Origin: Ravibacter sp964562455
GTDB lineage: Bacteria; Bacteroidota; Bacteroidia; Cytophagales; Spirosomataceae
Length of the DNA stretch: 64,000 nt
Reading direction: 5' to 3'
Assembly (NCBI GenBank): GCA_964562455.1
Contig: CAZLTN010000016.1
Location: 20,120 to 84,119, forward strand
Positions within the stretch are counted from its first letter, which is position 1, and every line of letters starts with the position of its first letter. Made by a program: the position numbers and the translations under genes. Positions 35,666 through 46,019 of the stretch are shown piece after piece. The notes beneath the pieces were generated by a model. The model was not told the origin of the DNA. It made no database searches and was given only the letters and a program-made list of their open reading frames with translations.

Positions 35666-38170
35666 TTAAAAGTCGCTAATAAAATCTTCTGCTTCAAGAA
35701 GCTCATAACCATCGGGGGTCTTTTCCAGCAACTTTGTACTCTGTTCCCGAGGCCCCCTGAAAATTTTGTCTCCTGTTTTGAGCTCATCATCATATAGCGA
35801 GAAAATCACATCTTCCGAAACCGAACTGATCCGGAGGGAGGGTGCCAGGTGTCCGGAGAGTGCTGCGCTGATCTTCCAGCCTCCCGCTTCTACCAGCGCC
35901 GAACCGTCCGATCCGGATAGGTCTTTGAATGCAATTATTTCGTCATCATTCCTGCTTATCCTGATAACGGAAAGAAAACGCATCACCCGGCTGGGGGTCA
36001 TACCGGTAGCGGTCAGGTGCCATTGATTATCATTATATTCCTTCCGCGATTTGCCGGGAACACCCCTGTAACTTACGGCAGGTATATCGAACTTATTTTT
36101 CAAAGACCATGACAACGGTTCCGATGCCCAGAGTTTTCCTGTCCCTGCTGCGTTTCCGGATCTGCCAACATAACCGCTGCCGCCCGGATCGGCAGACATA
36201 TGCTCAAGGCTGTGGATCAGCCACGACCACCCGGCCGGCTTCTCCGCTTCAAGTTCGTCGTAAACGATCAATATGCCGGGCTTCAGCAAAACGACATGCC
36301 GGAAGAATTTCCTGAGCCCCGGATCTGCACCTTTTTCTTTGCTTTTATAAGCTCCGGATCCATCACCGGATACATAGGCAAGCGATTCACCCTGTAAAAA
36401 ACGCCGTATGTACCCTCCTGCTTCTACGCTGTAAGGCTGGCCTTCTCCGTTGACAAGGATCCCGTTGTGCGCCTTCGTATGCATGCTCCACCCCAGGCGG
36501 TGAGGATCGTTCATCGCTACTTTATAGCCCGTTCTGAAAAACAACCTCTTACCGTCAACCATTACATTGAAAGTATTCTGATCGGCGTGGGCATGCCCGT
36601 ACGCCCCGTACGGGCTCGCCCTGAATGCTACCATGATATCATTCCCCGGTTCTGACGGATTGGTATGAAGGGAAGCTGTACCTGCCTCCCGGAATACACG
36701 TCCCATGGGAAGCCGGGGCGGCTTTTCAGTCAGATTTTTCAGTGACGTACCGGAATGAACCAGTCGGTACCATCTCAGGACAGGTTCCCTGGCAAGGTCG
36801 ACTTCCTGCAATTCGCGCATTTTCTGCAAGTACCACCGGAACCGCGAATCGTCCAGGAGGCGGCCCATCACATCGGCATAAGCTGCAAAGAAAGGAGGAG
36901 GCGACAGCAGTTCCTCGGTATTATCCCCAAAGCCGTCGGCAGATCCTCCCGGCGGCACCTGGTAGATCAGCCAGTCGGCCTGGTTGCGGTACCAGGGGTG
37001 ACTGCCTATGAAATCAAAACCTGTGTAGCTTTTTATTTTTTCAGGTATATCGACCAGCATGTCTATGTTCATCCTGAAATAGGAGGCCCCTTCCGCCCAT
37101 CCGCCGTCGATACCTCCCAGTACGGGAGTCCTGCCCAGGAACAGCTCATAAGCATAGCTCAGCCATCCGGTCGCCTTATCCTCGTGCCGGTAAAGGGCCA
37201 GGGCTGTTTTGAAAAACTCATTTAGCAGCAATTGCCATACATGCCCGCTCAGAACTTTCGATTCAATGTTATTGATCCAGTGACTGTAAAACCTCGCGGC
37301 CCTTGTCTTAGCGGAATTAATCAACCGGGCTTTCTGGTCTCCGTCCAGGTCATTGTAAAAAGTATCGAACACCAGCGCCATACCGTACATCGATATCCCG
37401 TCAGTGAAATCACTTTGTGAAGTAACACCGTCCGGATCCCACGCACTGATCTGCATCGCTATCTCTATAGCTTTGTCCCGGTACCGTCGGTCGGCTGTAA
37501 GCAGGTATGCCTGGCAAAGCGGGATCACCGTCTCCCTGATACGGTGCCCGACCCTCACAACCGCGTCCTTTTGCAGCCTTCCGGCCTGTTGCTCCGTTAG
37601 CCCCTCCTTACCGGCCCTTACGTACAGGTTTTCGCTTTCAGCCTTCATCTCAACCGTCAAAGCCTGCTCCGCTTCTTCGAGTATCGCACGGGCCTCTGCC
37701 TGTTTAGCAAGGCTGCGAAAATCCTGACCGGGGCGGTCTGCCAGAATACGTGGATGCCCTTCGGGGATCTTCCCCAGGAACTCTTCCGATGCAGGCGACG
37801 CGACAGGAACGGCATTTTCGGGAACAATGAATTTCAGGCGCTCCGACCACTTCTTACCGCTTACCCGGTATTGCCAGTACCAGGTACCTTTCTCAAGAAG
37901 TCTGTGCGGGTTGTACATAGCCCCGGGCAATCCGCCGGCATTCCATACCGGCGCACGGGAAAAAAGGCTATCCATAGAAAGGCGGGCTTCATAAGTTACC
38001 CCGTCGCCTTTCTGGTAGGGCCATCTCAATACTACGGGATTCACCCTGGCCACGGAACCGTCGACCGGCAAAGGCTCTGCCAGGAAAACGGTCAGAGACC
38101 GGGTGGACTGACCATAAGTGCCGGCTGTTGCCAGCGTAAAAAATAAGCATTTCAAAAAGCTACGGCCCAT
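35666..38170 (-). CDS. Heparinase II/III-family polysaccharide lyase with N-terminal DUF4962 domain
   Basis: 834 residues with a signal peptide (MGRSFLKCLFFTLATAGTYG). Residues about 25-140 form the DUF4962-type beta domain (GTWYWQYRVSGKKWSERLKF, HPRIL). An alpha/alpha toroid follows (about 150-480), then the heparinase II/III beta-sandwich. Likely metal and catalytic residues are His526, His528 and Asp530 in YGHAHADQNTFNV. Such enzymes cleave uronic-acid-containing polymers (heparin-like, chondroitin-like, hyaluronan or alginate) by beta-elimination. With four sulfatases beside it, a sulfated uronic-acid polymer is the likely target. Its start overlaps the stop of nothing upstream except one base shared with the PL22-like gene. 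Confidence 0.9.
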   Translation of the reverse strand: MGRSFLKCLFFTLATAGTYGQSTRSLTVFLAEPLPVDGSVARVNPVVLRWPYQKGDGVTYEARLSMDSLFSRAPVWNAGGLPGAMYNPHRLLEKGTWYWQYRVSGKKWSERLKFIVPENAVPVASPASEEFLGKIPEGHPRILADRPGQDFRSLAKQAEARAILEEAEQALTVEMKAESENLYVRAGKEGLTEQQAGRLQKDAVVRVGHRIRETVIPLCQAYLLTADRRYRDKAIEIAMQISAWDPDGVTSQSDFTDGISMYGMALVFDTFYNDLDGDQKARLINSAKTRAARFYSHWINNIESKVLSGHVWQLLLNEFFKTALALYRHEDKATGWLSYAYELFLGRTPVLGGIDGGWAEGASYFRMNIDMLVDIPEKIKSYTGFDFIGSHPWYRNQADWLIYQVPPGGSADGFGDNTEELLSPPPFFAAYADVMGRLLDDSRFRWYLQKMRELQEVDLAREPVLRWYRLVHSGTSLKNLTEKPPRLPMGRVFREAGTASLHTNPSEPGNDIMVAFRASPYGAYGHAHADQNTFNVMVDGKRLFFRTGYKVAMNDPHRLGWSMHTKAHNGILVNGEGQPYSVEAGGYIRRFLQGESLAYVSGDGSGAYKSKEKGADPGLRKFFRHVVLLKPGILIVYDELEAEKPAGWSWLIHSLEHMSADPGGSGYVGRSGNAAGTGKLWASEPLSWSLKNKFDIPAVSYRGVPGKSRKEYNDNQWHLTATGMTPSRVMRFLSVIRISRNDDEIIAFKDLSGSDGSALVEAGGWKISAALSGHLAPSLRISSVSEDVIFSLYDDELKTGDKIFRGPREQSTKLLEKTPDGYELLEAEDFISDF

Positions 38171-39555
38171 TACAACATTAATTTCTTCAAATCTGCGATA
38201 AATACCTGGCGCTGTCCTTTGGGTGCGCCATTAAAGCAAAGCTGCCGGTAATCACGGCTCCAGGCAGGATGCGGATCGAGCTTATAGTGGCTTCCGCCGG
38301 AGCCTGCATCTTCAGCCCGGGACTGTTTAACCCCGCCACCCACGTCATTTGGAACATTGCAGAGCCTCACCTCCGTGTCGTCCTTTGTATCCAGCATGCG
38401 GATAGCAACCTCACCATTTTCCGAACTGACGTACGACTGCTTGGGATAAGCATCTGCAACCAGGTAACGACCCGAAGACTCCACACTCGGATGCCCGCTC
38501 CCGCGGTGCTTTTCGGAAAGGATCGTAAACCCCGAGCCATCGTAGCGGAAACGACAGAACATCATTTCCCGGAAGCCCAGCCAGGCCGGGACGCAGTTCA
38601 TAATGATATGTTCCCCGTCCGGATGCCAGTTCGGATGGTTCCCCGACCCTCCGGACTGAGCGATCTGGTTCCAGTGCCCGGCCGTCAGGCATTGCGTCAG
38701 ACCGGTCCCGTTGGTATTCATACTGAAAAGGGATGCATTTCTCCCTTTGTCTCCTACCTGTGCCCTGAAAACCTGGAGGATCCTCGTGCTCTGCCGGTTA
38801 AATTTGGAATGAAACAGGTAACCTGTACTTCCGGCATACCTGTCTTTATCGTCCGCCGTTTCAAAAAAGCGCTTCATCGGAACCAGCATCTTTTTAGTAT
38901 TCGTTTCCAGGTCCGTATGCCATAAGCCTTCCCTTTCCATATCAGCAAGAGTAAACGGAACGGGGCGCCCGCCCGGGCCGTCGGGAACGGCATAACCATA
39001 CTGATGGATATTCATGTTAAGGAGATTCGGACTGACGACCGACCGGCCATCGGGCGCAACATCATACTTCGATCCTGCAAATACCCTTACCTCTTCATTC
39101 TCAAGGTCTATTCTGACGCATACCACTTCATCGTTTATGATGTCATTGGTGTAGATATACCGGTCGGAAACGCTGTCCCATTGCACATTCGCACCAAGTT
39201 GAAAAGACCAGGCCCTGGTCCTGTATATTTCCCTGATCCGCCGGTTCTGAAGATCCACCAGGCAGACGCCCGCAGTATCTCCCCAGGCGGGCTTCTTTCC
39301 CTGGTAGGGGAGCCGGGTAAGTGCGAGCATTTTCCCGGAGGGGCTCCAGGGACAAACATCATAAAAGGTGTGGATATAAAATCCGTCGTCAGGCGTGACC
39401 TTTACAACAGGTACAGGAAACTGCCCGTCCCTGAACGGCCTGAAATCGTAACTCTTCCAGGGGGAGGCTGTTGTTCTCCCGGCAAAAAAACCCTGTGAAA
39501 GCAGCGGCAGGTTTACTCCGGCAGCGGCTTTAAAAAGAAAATCCCGGCGATTCAT
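38170..39555 (-). CDS. Oligogalacturonate lyase-like (PL22-like) beta-propeller protein, Tat leader
   Basis: 461 residues with leader MNRRDFLFKAAAG, a Tat-like signal. The body consists of propeller blades of TolB/WD40-like type (CPWSPSGKMLALTRL, NHPNWHPDGEHIIMN, GHPSVESSGRYLVAD, HPAWSRDYRQLCFNG). The late His423 and His429 (HYKLDPHP) lie where PL22 oligogalacturonate lyases hold a metal. The likely role is to cleave unsaturated or uronic oligosaccharides made by the adjacent heparinase-like lyase. It might instead be a non-catalytic propeller. It shares one base with the lyase gene (TAATG coupling). Confidence 0.75.
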   Translation of the reverse strand: MNRRDFLFKAAAGVNLPLLSQGFFAGRTTASPWKSYDFRPFRDGQFPVPVVKVTPDDGFYIHTFYDVCPWSPSGKMLALTRLPYQGKKPAWGDTAGVCLVDLQNRRIREIYRTRAWSFQLGANVQWDSVSDRYIYTNDIINDEVVCVRIDLENEEVRVFAGSKYDVAPDGRSVVSPNLLNMNIHQYGYAVPDGPGGRPVPFTLADMEREGLWHTDLETNTKKMLVPMKRFFETADDKDRYAGSTGYLFHSKFNRQSTRILQVFRAQVGDKGRNASLFSMNTNGTGLTQCLTAGHWNQIAQSGGSGNHPNWHPDGEHIIMNCVPAWLGFREMMFCRFRYDGSGFTILSEKHRGSGHPSVESSGRYLVADAYPKQSYVSSENGEVAIRMLDTKDDTEVRLCNVPNDVGGGVKQSRAEDAGSGGSHYKLDPHPAWSRDYRQLCFNGAPKGQRQVFIADLKKLML

Positions 39556-39594
39556 TTCTGGATGGAAAGGCCTTTTCTGATAAGTTTACAGCTA

Positions 39595-39630
39595 CCCGGC
39601 TCAGACAGGCAAGACCTGTGCCGAGCCGGG
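39595..39630 (-). repeat. Strong intra-operon hairpin downstream of the cassette C susD gene
   Basis: CCCGGCTC (39595-39602) pairs with GAGCCGGG (39623-39630), and ACAGG (39605-39609) pairs with CCTGT (39615-39619). This leaves a 2/3-nt internal loop and a 5-nt top loop. It lies in the only gap over 100 bp in the operon, between SusD and the lyase genes. No U run follows, so it is more likely an mRNA-stabilising or processing element than a terminator. Confidence 0.55.
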
Positions 39631-39667
39631 AAATCTCAGATGGCAGATAAATTCAGAGGAGGGTTAA

Positions 39668-41587
39668 TTAGTATCCTTCGTTCTGGCTCATTGTCGGGAA
39701 CGACAGGTCGATCTCGCTTTGAGGAATAGGGCGCAGGTAGTGTTTAGCGCTTATTTCAGACGATTTTTTTGCCCAGGGATTGTATTTGTTGACGCGTTCT
39801 ATCAGCTTTCCGGTCCTTTTCAGGTCAAACCAGCGTGTATATTCTCCCATCAGCTCCCTGGCCCTTTCGTCAAGGATCATGTCGATGGAAATGTTGGCGG
39901 CGGTAGCCCGGTAGGATGTTGCCTCCAGCGAGGTGACGTTACCGGGTTCGGCTGCACATCTGGGGTCTCCGCCGGCCCCTTTCAAAGCTCTGTCGAGCAC
40001 TTTATTATAGTAAATCTCGGCGGCCCCCAGCTTTCCGTTCCCGGCGCCTTTCACAATAGCTTCGGCCGCAATAAGATAGGCTTCCGCCGATCGGAATATC
40101 GATTCATTGAACGTACCATAGGCATCGCCATAGGCAATTCCTGGTTGCCAGAACTTCCACATCATCGGATGATCGCCGGCACCGAAGCCTGATAATCTTG
40201 AATAAGCTCCGCCGTATTCGTCAACGTTTATTACAGCGTAACGCATCTTTCCCCCAACGTCGACACCCCTTTCCTCCAGGGTTGTAGCCGGGTTGTTCCA
40301 GGGACGGAAATAACATACGGTGTCACCTTTTACTATATTGATCTTAATGTCTGAGTTGAGACGGATCGGGAGGAAATTGTTTACGTTCGACAATGCATAA
40401 CCCACTTCCACGAAATTGTGGTCGTAGCGCGCATCAAGTTGCGGATCGAACATCCGGTATACCGCCTGGGTTACTACATGATGGGACTGGTACCGGTTGT
40501 AATCGCTCGTCCTGCCGACAGATCCGGCAAACCCCTCTCCGCCGCCTCCGAATATGGAGTGGAGATTATTCCCTCCCGCAGCATCCACCTGGAACGCCGG
40601 ATCGGTCTTATTCGTAAGCACGTCGGAATTATACTGTACCGAAAAAATAATCTCCGGATTTTTGTCATTCTGAGCGCCGGTATACTGGGTCAGCGGGTTC
40701 TCCGAGCGGATCGGGAACAGGTCTTTGTAATTTGCAGCCAGCGGGTACGATTCGATAACCTTATCGGCATACTCCAGGGCTTTCTGAAAATCGGCGTCGC
40801 TCCCGCCGAGCACATTGTTAAAATTCCATCCCCTGGTCAGGTATACCCTCGATAACAAAAACCGGGCAGCTCCTTTGGTCGCCCTTCCATAGTTAGAGGC
40901 TGTTTCCGGGAGCCTGGCTTCGCACTCCGTAAGGTCGTCGATTATCTGTTTATAAATATCTTTCGAAGGTATCCTGTTGGCCTCTTTGCTCGCCGTGGTG
41001 GTTTCAACCAGCGGCATGGGCACATCACCCCACTGCTGAACCAGGTAGAAATAGCAAAGCGCTCTCAGGAACTTTGCCTCGGCTACCCTTATGCCCTTCC
41101 GGGTTTCGTCCATCGGCACATCCGGTGCGCGCGATACTACCGTATTGGCCCTGCCGATCTCTGCATACAGGAGCCTCCATAAAGTCAGGAGCTCCCCATT
41201 CGCACCGTTCAGACGGGTATCGTATACGTCAAGTGCATCGGGATCTACCTTCTGGGCCGCAGACCAGCCCGTACCCGACGAGAAGACATCTGTCCCATTA
41301 AGCACCAGCGTCCTGCTCTGGTGAATATTACGAAGAAGGGGATAGCAGGATCTGACAAGATCTTCAAATCCTGTTTCAGTCTTGTAATAAACGTCGGTAG
41401 TAAGCGTCGAGACGGGCTTCTCAAGCAGAAAGTCATCGCCGCACCCGGTGGAGAGAAGGCACAGCCCGAGCAGCCCGAGTGCCGCACACTGCACGCGACG
41501 TTTTGATTTCATGCGAAAAGAACTGTTATAATTACGGAGACGTTTTAATGCGCTCATGGGGATTTCCTGTTTTGATTCTTGTCTCAT
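39668..41587 (-). CDS. SusD/RagB-type glycan-binding lipoprotein (cassette C)
   Basis: 639 residues from the ATG at 41587, which lies 2 bp after the SusC stop. The lipoprotein signal itself starts at Met26 (ATG at 41512: MKSKRRVQCAALGLLGLC, then LLSTGC), so the first 25 residues may not be translated. SusD features are TTDVYYKTETGFEDLVRSCY, VAEAKFLRALCYFYLVQQWG and the C-terminal DERARELMGEYTRWFDLKRTG and LRPIPQSEIDL. It is longer than the SusDs of cassettes A and B (488 and 516 residues), which suggests a larger or more branched ligand. Confidence 0.94.
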   Translation of the reverse strand: MRQESKQEIPMSALKRLRNYNSSFRMKSKRRVQCAALGLLGLCLLSTGCGDDFLLEKPVSTLTTDVYYKTETGFEDLVRSCYPLLRNIHQSRTLVLNGTDVFSSGTGWSAAQKVDPDALDVYDTRLNGANGELLTLWRLLYAEIGRANTVVSRAPDVPMDETRKGIRVAEAKFLRALCYFYLVQQWGDVPMPLVETTTASKEANRIPSKDIYKQIIDDLTECEARLPETASNYGRATKGAARFLLSRVYLTRGWNFNNVLGGSDADFQKALEYADKVIESYPLAANYKDLFPIRSENPLTQYTGAQNDKNPEIIFSVQYNSDVLTNKTDPAFQVDAAGGNNLHSIFGGGGEGFAGSVGRTSDYNRYQSHHVVTQAVYRMFDPQLDARYDHNFVEVGYALSNVNNFLPIRLNSDIKINIVKGDTVCYFRPWNNPATTLEERGVDVGGKMRYAVINVDEYGGAYSRLSGFGAGDHPMMWKFWQPGIAYGDAYGTFNESIFRSAEAYLIAAEAIVKGAGNGKLGAAEIYYNKVLDRALKGAGGDPRCAAEPGNVTSLEATSYRATAANISIDMILDERARELMGEYTRWFDLKRTGKLIERVNKYNPWAKKSSEISAKHYLRPIPQSEIDLSFPTMSQNEGY

Positions 41588-41589
41588 GC

Positions 41590-44500
41590 TTAGAAACTGA
41601 TATTAAGCCCGAGGGTATAAATGGCTGTCGGGATATCATCCTGATATATGGATGAATTGAACTCCGGGTCAAATCCTGTGAACTTCGTAAAAACAAACGG
41701 GCTGATGGTCTGAACATAGACACGGGCGGTCGACATCTTCCATTTGCTGATCAGGCCGGCAGGCAGCGTATAGCCCGCAGTAATGTCGGAAATACGGAGA
41801 AAACTCGCATCCTGGTAGGTAATCGCGTTCCGGTAGGGATTAGGTACCGCCACTCCGAAATAGGTATTGGACGGGTTGTCACTGCGCCAGTAGTCGAGCG
41901 AGGCCAGCTTGTTGTAACGGGTGTTGTTCACCTCTCCGAACGTACCGGCCAGCGTGTTGTTACGGTATTGAACACCGTTGCGGTAGTAGATAAACATCGA
42001 AAGGTCGAAATTACGGTACCTGAAACGGTTTGTAATCCCCATCAGCCAGTTAGGCAACTGTGTTCCCAGCACGACACGATCGTCTATCCCCTCAGTAGAA
42101 GAAATCACCCCGTCGTTGTTCTGGTCTACGACACGGACCGATCCTGGCTGTTGTTTGTACACAGCCGCCTGGTCTTTTTCCGATAGCTGCCAGATCCCGT
42201 CGAATTTATAGTCAAAGTTGGCTCTGATAGGATGTCCTACAAAGAGGCTGTTTCCTTTGTCTTCCGTTTGCCCGTCACCGTAGAGCGAAAGCAGTTTGTT
42301 GCGGTTCCTGGTAAACGTCAGCGTAGTATTCCATGAAAAATTGTTTTTGGAAATATTGACGGTATTAAGCGTCAGTTCAACCCCGCGGTTCCCGATTTCA
42401 CCCACATTGGCGATCACCTGGGAGAAGCCTGACGCTGTAGGGATCTTCTGGTTCAGGATCAGGTCTACCGTTTTCCTGTCGTATAATTCAAGCGTACCGG
42501 CTATCCGGTTCCTGATAAACCCGAAATCGATCCCGAGGTTCACTTCCTTGCTTCGCTCCCACCGCAGGTCCTTGTTACCGAGGTTTGCCGGGGCGAAACC
42601 GTAGGCGGGCGTCCCGTCGAAGTCATACCCGGTATTCAGAAGCGAAGCCTGGGTGCTGTACGGGTTCACCGTGGAATTGCCTACCTGCCCGTAGCTGACG
42701 CGTAGTTTCAGATCGGATAGCGCACGGAGGCCTTCTGCCATAAAAGGTTCGTCGATCACTCTCCATGCCAGGGCTACCGAAGGGAAAAACGCCCATTTGT
42801 TGCTCTCAGAAAGCTGCGACGCGCCGTCGGAACGACCGGTCACTGTAAGCAGGTAACGGTCGGCAAAGGAGTAATTGATGCGTCCCATAAAAGACAGCAG
42901 CGACCTTTCGACAAGCGAACTGTTGTAGCCCGTCACTGTACCGTTGTTGATGGCATACCAGTCGGAAGCAAAAGGCAGGTCTCTGACTGCGATCTGGTAA
43001 GCTTCGTTACGCTGGTAGAAGGTACTCTGTAAACCGGTGAAATTGAGCCGGTGCCTTTCCATGTTCAAGCTGTAATTAATAATATTGTCGAGCGTATAGT
43101 TGGCCATGATCCGGCTGTCGTACTGGGCCCTGGGCTTGTTCCCGATCTGTGATTTCGACCAGGTGCCACGGTAATCCCCCGCCCTTTCCGAGCTGTAGGA
43201 AGCGGACAGGGACGACCGGATGCTCAGCCCGCGGACAGGCAGGAACTCTACGTAAGCATTTCCCATTATCGTGGAAACCGCGGTCTGCAGCTTGGAATTT
43301 ACCGGGTCGATGTCCAGCAGGGGATTGGGCACCTGCTTGTCATTGATCCCCATCCATACCGCAACGCCATTGACATCAACGTCCTGGTTCTCAGATGGAT
43401 TCCCTAAATCTCCGTACGACACGGTCCCGGTCGGCCGGGCGCGGTAGGCGCCGCGCAGTGACTCCATCGACCCCAGCTCCTGGTCGCTGTAGGTAACATA
43501 AGAAGTAAATCCTGCCTTAAAAAACCTTCCCAGCTTGCTATCAAGACCGGCATTGAGATTGTACCTTTTATAGCCTGTGTGCAGGACATTCCCGTTTTCA
43601 TTCAGGTATCCGCCCGAAAACCGGTAGGTAGTATTATCGTTCCCACCCGAAACGCTGATATTCTGGCTCATCTGCAAAGCAGGATCGGTGATAAGGTCGA
43701 CCCAGTCGGTCGTACGCCCGCTTTGTATATTGGCCATCTCGGCCGCAGTGAAAGTAGCAGGCGCAACTCCTTCCAGTACCCGGTCGGTATGTGTAACCTT
43801 ATAGAACTGTTCGCTGGTCATGAGTTTGGGTAGCCGCGCGGGCGCTTTTACCCCAACATAGCCGTCATAGCTGATTCTCGGTTTTCCTGACGCTCCTTTT
43901 TTGGTGGTAATGATAACGACCCCGTTAGCGCCCCTGGAACCGTAGATGGCTGTCGAAGAGGCATCTTTGAGGATGTCCATCGACTGTATGTCGTTCGGAT
44001 TCAGATTATTCAGGTTGCCTCCCATCAGGCCGTCGATAACGATCAGCGGTTCCGTTGAAAAGTTGATGGTATTTTCGCCCCGTATGGTAATTCCGTAACC
44101 CGCGCCGGGCCTGTTGCTCGACTTGGTGACGGTAGCCCCGGCTACCTGTCCCTGGATAGCCCGGGCAGCCATTACCGGGTTGGCCCGCGTAATATCTTTG
44201 GACTGGATAGATGCCACTGCACCTGTCAGATCCGATTTCTTCACTTCGCCGTACCCGACGATAACCTGCTCATCCAGCATAAGGTTATCCGTTTTCAGGA
44301 TAACGTCCAGGCGGCTGTTGGCCTCCACGGCAATTTCTTCCCGGATATAGCCGATGAAGCTGAAAATCAGCACGCTGTTATCATCCGGTACCGGAATACT
44401 GAAATTTCCGCGGTCGTCGGTAGCGGTCCCGGCCTGTGTACCTTTTATCATTACGCTAACACCCGGCAGTTCCTCACCGGTTTCCGAAACGACCCTGCCG

Positions 44501-44994
44501 GTAACAACCCGGTCGGCTTCAGGCAATCCCGTTTCTTCCGTAATAGCGGCATTCCTCACCGGGAATTCGGACGACCTGTTTTCCGCCTGCAGGGCCGGAA
44601 ACGCCGGGGTATAACCCGGGAGGTCAGCTGCAGCGCCTTTTGCTTTCCCGGAAAGAATGACAAAAGTCTTTTTATCCACCTTTTTCAGCCTCAACCCGGA
44701 AGGCTGAAGGATGTGCGTAAGCCCCCGTTCGGCATCGCCGTCAAAGTGAAGCCTGCCCGAGGAAACGGTAATCCCTTCCAGCACCTTCTCTTCGAAAAGG
44801 ACATCCACCCCGAAATGATTCCGGAACTTCTGGATGGCATCCCGGAGCGTAATCTGATTCACCTGAAGCGGCCCTGTCCCGGAGGGAGGAACAGACTGAA
44901 AATGAGCCGACAGCAACTGCGCCCGCAGACCGGGAACGGTAAATATGACCGCCGCCAGCACAAGAACAGACAAAGCACGTCTATTTTTCTTCAT
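41590..44994 (-). CDS. SusC/RagA-type TonB-dependent receptor with STN domain (cassette C)
   Basis: 1134 residues from the ATG at 44994 (MKKNRRALSVLVLAAVIFTV signal). A TTG at 45021 would overlap the FecR gene by 4 bp but is less likely. The STN domain spans about 46-115 (ITLRDAIQKFRNHFGVDVLF), the carboxypeptidase-D-like domain about 163-245 (GRVVSETGEELPGVSVMIKG), then plug (VIVGYGEVKKSDLTGA, SSTAIYGSRGANGVV) and barrel. It imports the cassette C glycan together with its SusD and signals to the FecR encoded just upstream. Confidence 0.95.
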   Translation of the reverse strand: MKKNRRALSVLVLAAVIFTVPGLRAQLLSAHFQSVPPSGTGPLQVNQITLRDAIQKFRNHFGVDVLFEEKVLEGITVSSGRLHFDGDAERGLTHILQPSGLRLKKVDKKTFVILSGKAKGAAADLPGYTPAFPALQAENRSSEFPVRNAAITEETGLPEADRVVTGRVVSETGEELPGVSVMIKGTQAGTATDDRGNFSIPVPDDNSVLIFSFIGYIREEIAVEANSRLDVILKTDNLMLDEQVIVGYGEVKKSDLTGAVASIQSKDITRANPVMAARAIQGQVAGATVTKSSNRPGAGYGITIRGENTINFSTEPLIVIDGLMGGNLNNLNPNDIQSMDILKDASSTAIYGSRGANGVVIITTKKGASGKPRISYDGYVGVKAPARLPKLMTSEQFYKVTHTDRVLEGVAPATFTAAEMANIQSGRTTDWVDLITDPALQMSQNISVSGGNDNTTYRFSGGYLNENGNVLHTGYKRYNLNAGLDSKLGRFFKAGFTSYVTYSDQELGSMESLRGAYRARPTGTVSYGDLGNPSENQDVDVNGVAVWMGINDKQVPNPLLDIDPVNSKLQTAVSTIMGNAYVEFLPVRGLSIRSSLSASYSSERAGDYRGTWSKSQIGNKPRAQYDSRIMANYTLDNIINYSLNMERHRLNFTGLQSTFYQRNEAYQIAVRDLPFASDWYAINNGTVTGYNSSLVERSLLSFMGRINYSFADRYLLTVTGRSDGASQLSESNKWAFFPSVALAWRVIDEPFMAEGLRALSDLKLRVSYGQVGNSTVNPYSTQASLLNTGYDFDGTPAYGFAPANLGNKDLRWERSKEVNLGIDFGFIRNRIAGTLELYDRKTVDLILNQKIPTASGFSQVIANVGEIGNRGVELTLNTVNISKNNFSWNTTLTFTRNRNKLLSLYGDGQTEDKGNSLFVGHPIRANFDYKFDGIWQLSEKDQAAVYKQQPGSVRVVDQNNDGVISSTEGIDDRVVLGTQLPNWLMGITNRFRYRNFDLSMFIYYRNGVQYRNNTLAGTFGEVNNTRYNKLASLDYWRSDNPSNTYFGVAVPNPYRNAITYQDASFLRISDITAGYTLPAGLISKWKMSTARVYVQTISPFVFTKFTGFDPEFNSSIYQDDIPTAIYTLGLNISF

Positions 44995-45017
44995 AACAAT
45001 TGGAATTAGTTGAAAGG

Positions 45018-46019
45018 TCAATAGGTAAGCGTATAAGTAGGGGGAAACCGGTTGGAAGCCGAACTTGGAAACACCCTGATCTCCAGCACATCGGCAAGGA
45101 TATGGAGCACTTTCTCCGCCGAATCAGCCTCATATGTTCCGCCGATGGTACGTTTTGCCAGTGAAGAATCGGGGATAATGATATTTACCCCGAAAACATC
45201 ACGAAGCTGCCCGGCTATCGCCGATAAAGAAGTATTATCAAATGTAAACCGGTGATATTTCCAGTCCGTATGCATCGCGGCTTCCTGGTCGTGCTTCCAG
45301 GTAAGCTCTCCTTCACCCGACACCATGACGACGTCGCCGGGCTTCATGATCATGGGTCCCGCATCCTGCCTTTTACCGGACGTGAGCTGCACCTTGCCTT
45401 TGCTAAGCGCTACCTTGCTGCCTTTCGACCGGCTGTATACGACAAACTCAGTTCCCAGGACCTTTACTTCCAGGTCGTTGGCCGTGGAGACGATAAAAGG
45501 CTGGTGCCCGGGAAGGTGGGTAACAGAAAATTCCGCCTCCCCCTCCAGAAAAACCTTCCGCCCCGACTTCCCGAAACCGAAACGGGGAAGCGTTACGGAA
45601 GAATTGGCATTCAGGGTTACCCTGCTCCCGTCCGAAAGGTATACTGTTTTTAATTCACCGTATTTTGTACTGAAGCTACGGTTCAGGATACTGTCGCGGA
45701 ACAGGTATCCCGACAACCCGGATAAGATGAGGACCGACGCGGCAACCATCAGGAAAAACCGGCGGTACAGGGACTTCCCGGCCACGGCATGTCCCGGAAT
45801 TCCTGTCCCTGAAGCGATCTGCTGCTGCCAGCGGCCGAAAGCTTCGTCGGGATCCATAATAAGCTGGGGATTCCGGGACTCCCATTCTTCCAGCAAAAGA
45901 AAATACAGTTCCCTGTATACCGTATCAGACATGGACTCCTCAATCAACGTCTTTTGCAAAGGTGTGGCACGCCCTTCGAACAGAGCCTGCACCGAACTGC
46001 GGAACAACTCCTGGTTCAT
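45018..46019 (-). CDS. FecR-family anti-sigma/signal relay protein (cassette C)
   Basis: 333 residues. Cytoplasmic sigma-binding part 1-85, membrane segment about 87-107 (RFFLMVAASVLILSGLSGYL), FecR domain about 118-225 (GELKTVYLSDGSRVTLNANS, EVKVLGTEFVVYS) and a C-terminal domain (RFTFDNTSLSAIAGQLRDVF). The start overlaps the sigma gene stop by 4 bp, giving the classical sigma-FecR coupling that cassettes A and B lack. Confidence 0.9.
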   Translation of the reverse strand: MNQELFRSSVQALFEGRATPLQKTLIEESMSDTVYRELYFLLLEEWESRNPQLIMDPDEAFGRWQQQIASGTGIPGHAVAGKSLYRRFFLMVAASVLILSGLSGYLFRDSILNRSFSTKYGELKTVYLSDGSRVTLNANSSVTLPRFGFGKSGRKVFLEGEAEFSVTHLPGHQPFIVSTANDLEVKVLGTEFVVYSRSKGSKVALSKGKVQLTSGKRQDAGPMIMKPGDVVMVSGEGELTWKHDQEAAMHTDWKYHRFTFDNTSLSAIAGQLRDVFGVNIIIPDSSLAKRTIGGTYEADSAEKVLHILADVLEIRVFPSSASNRFPPTYTLTY

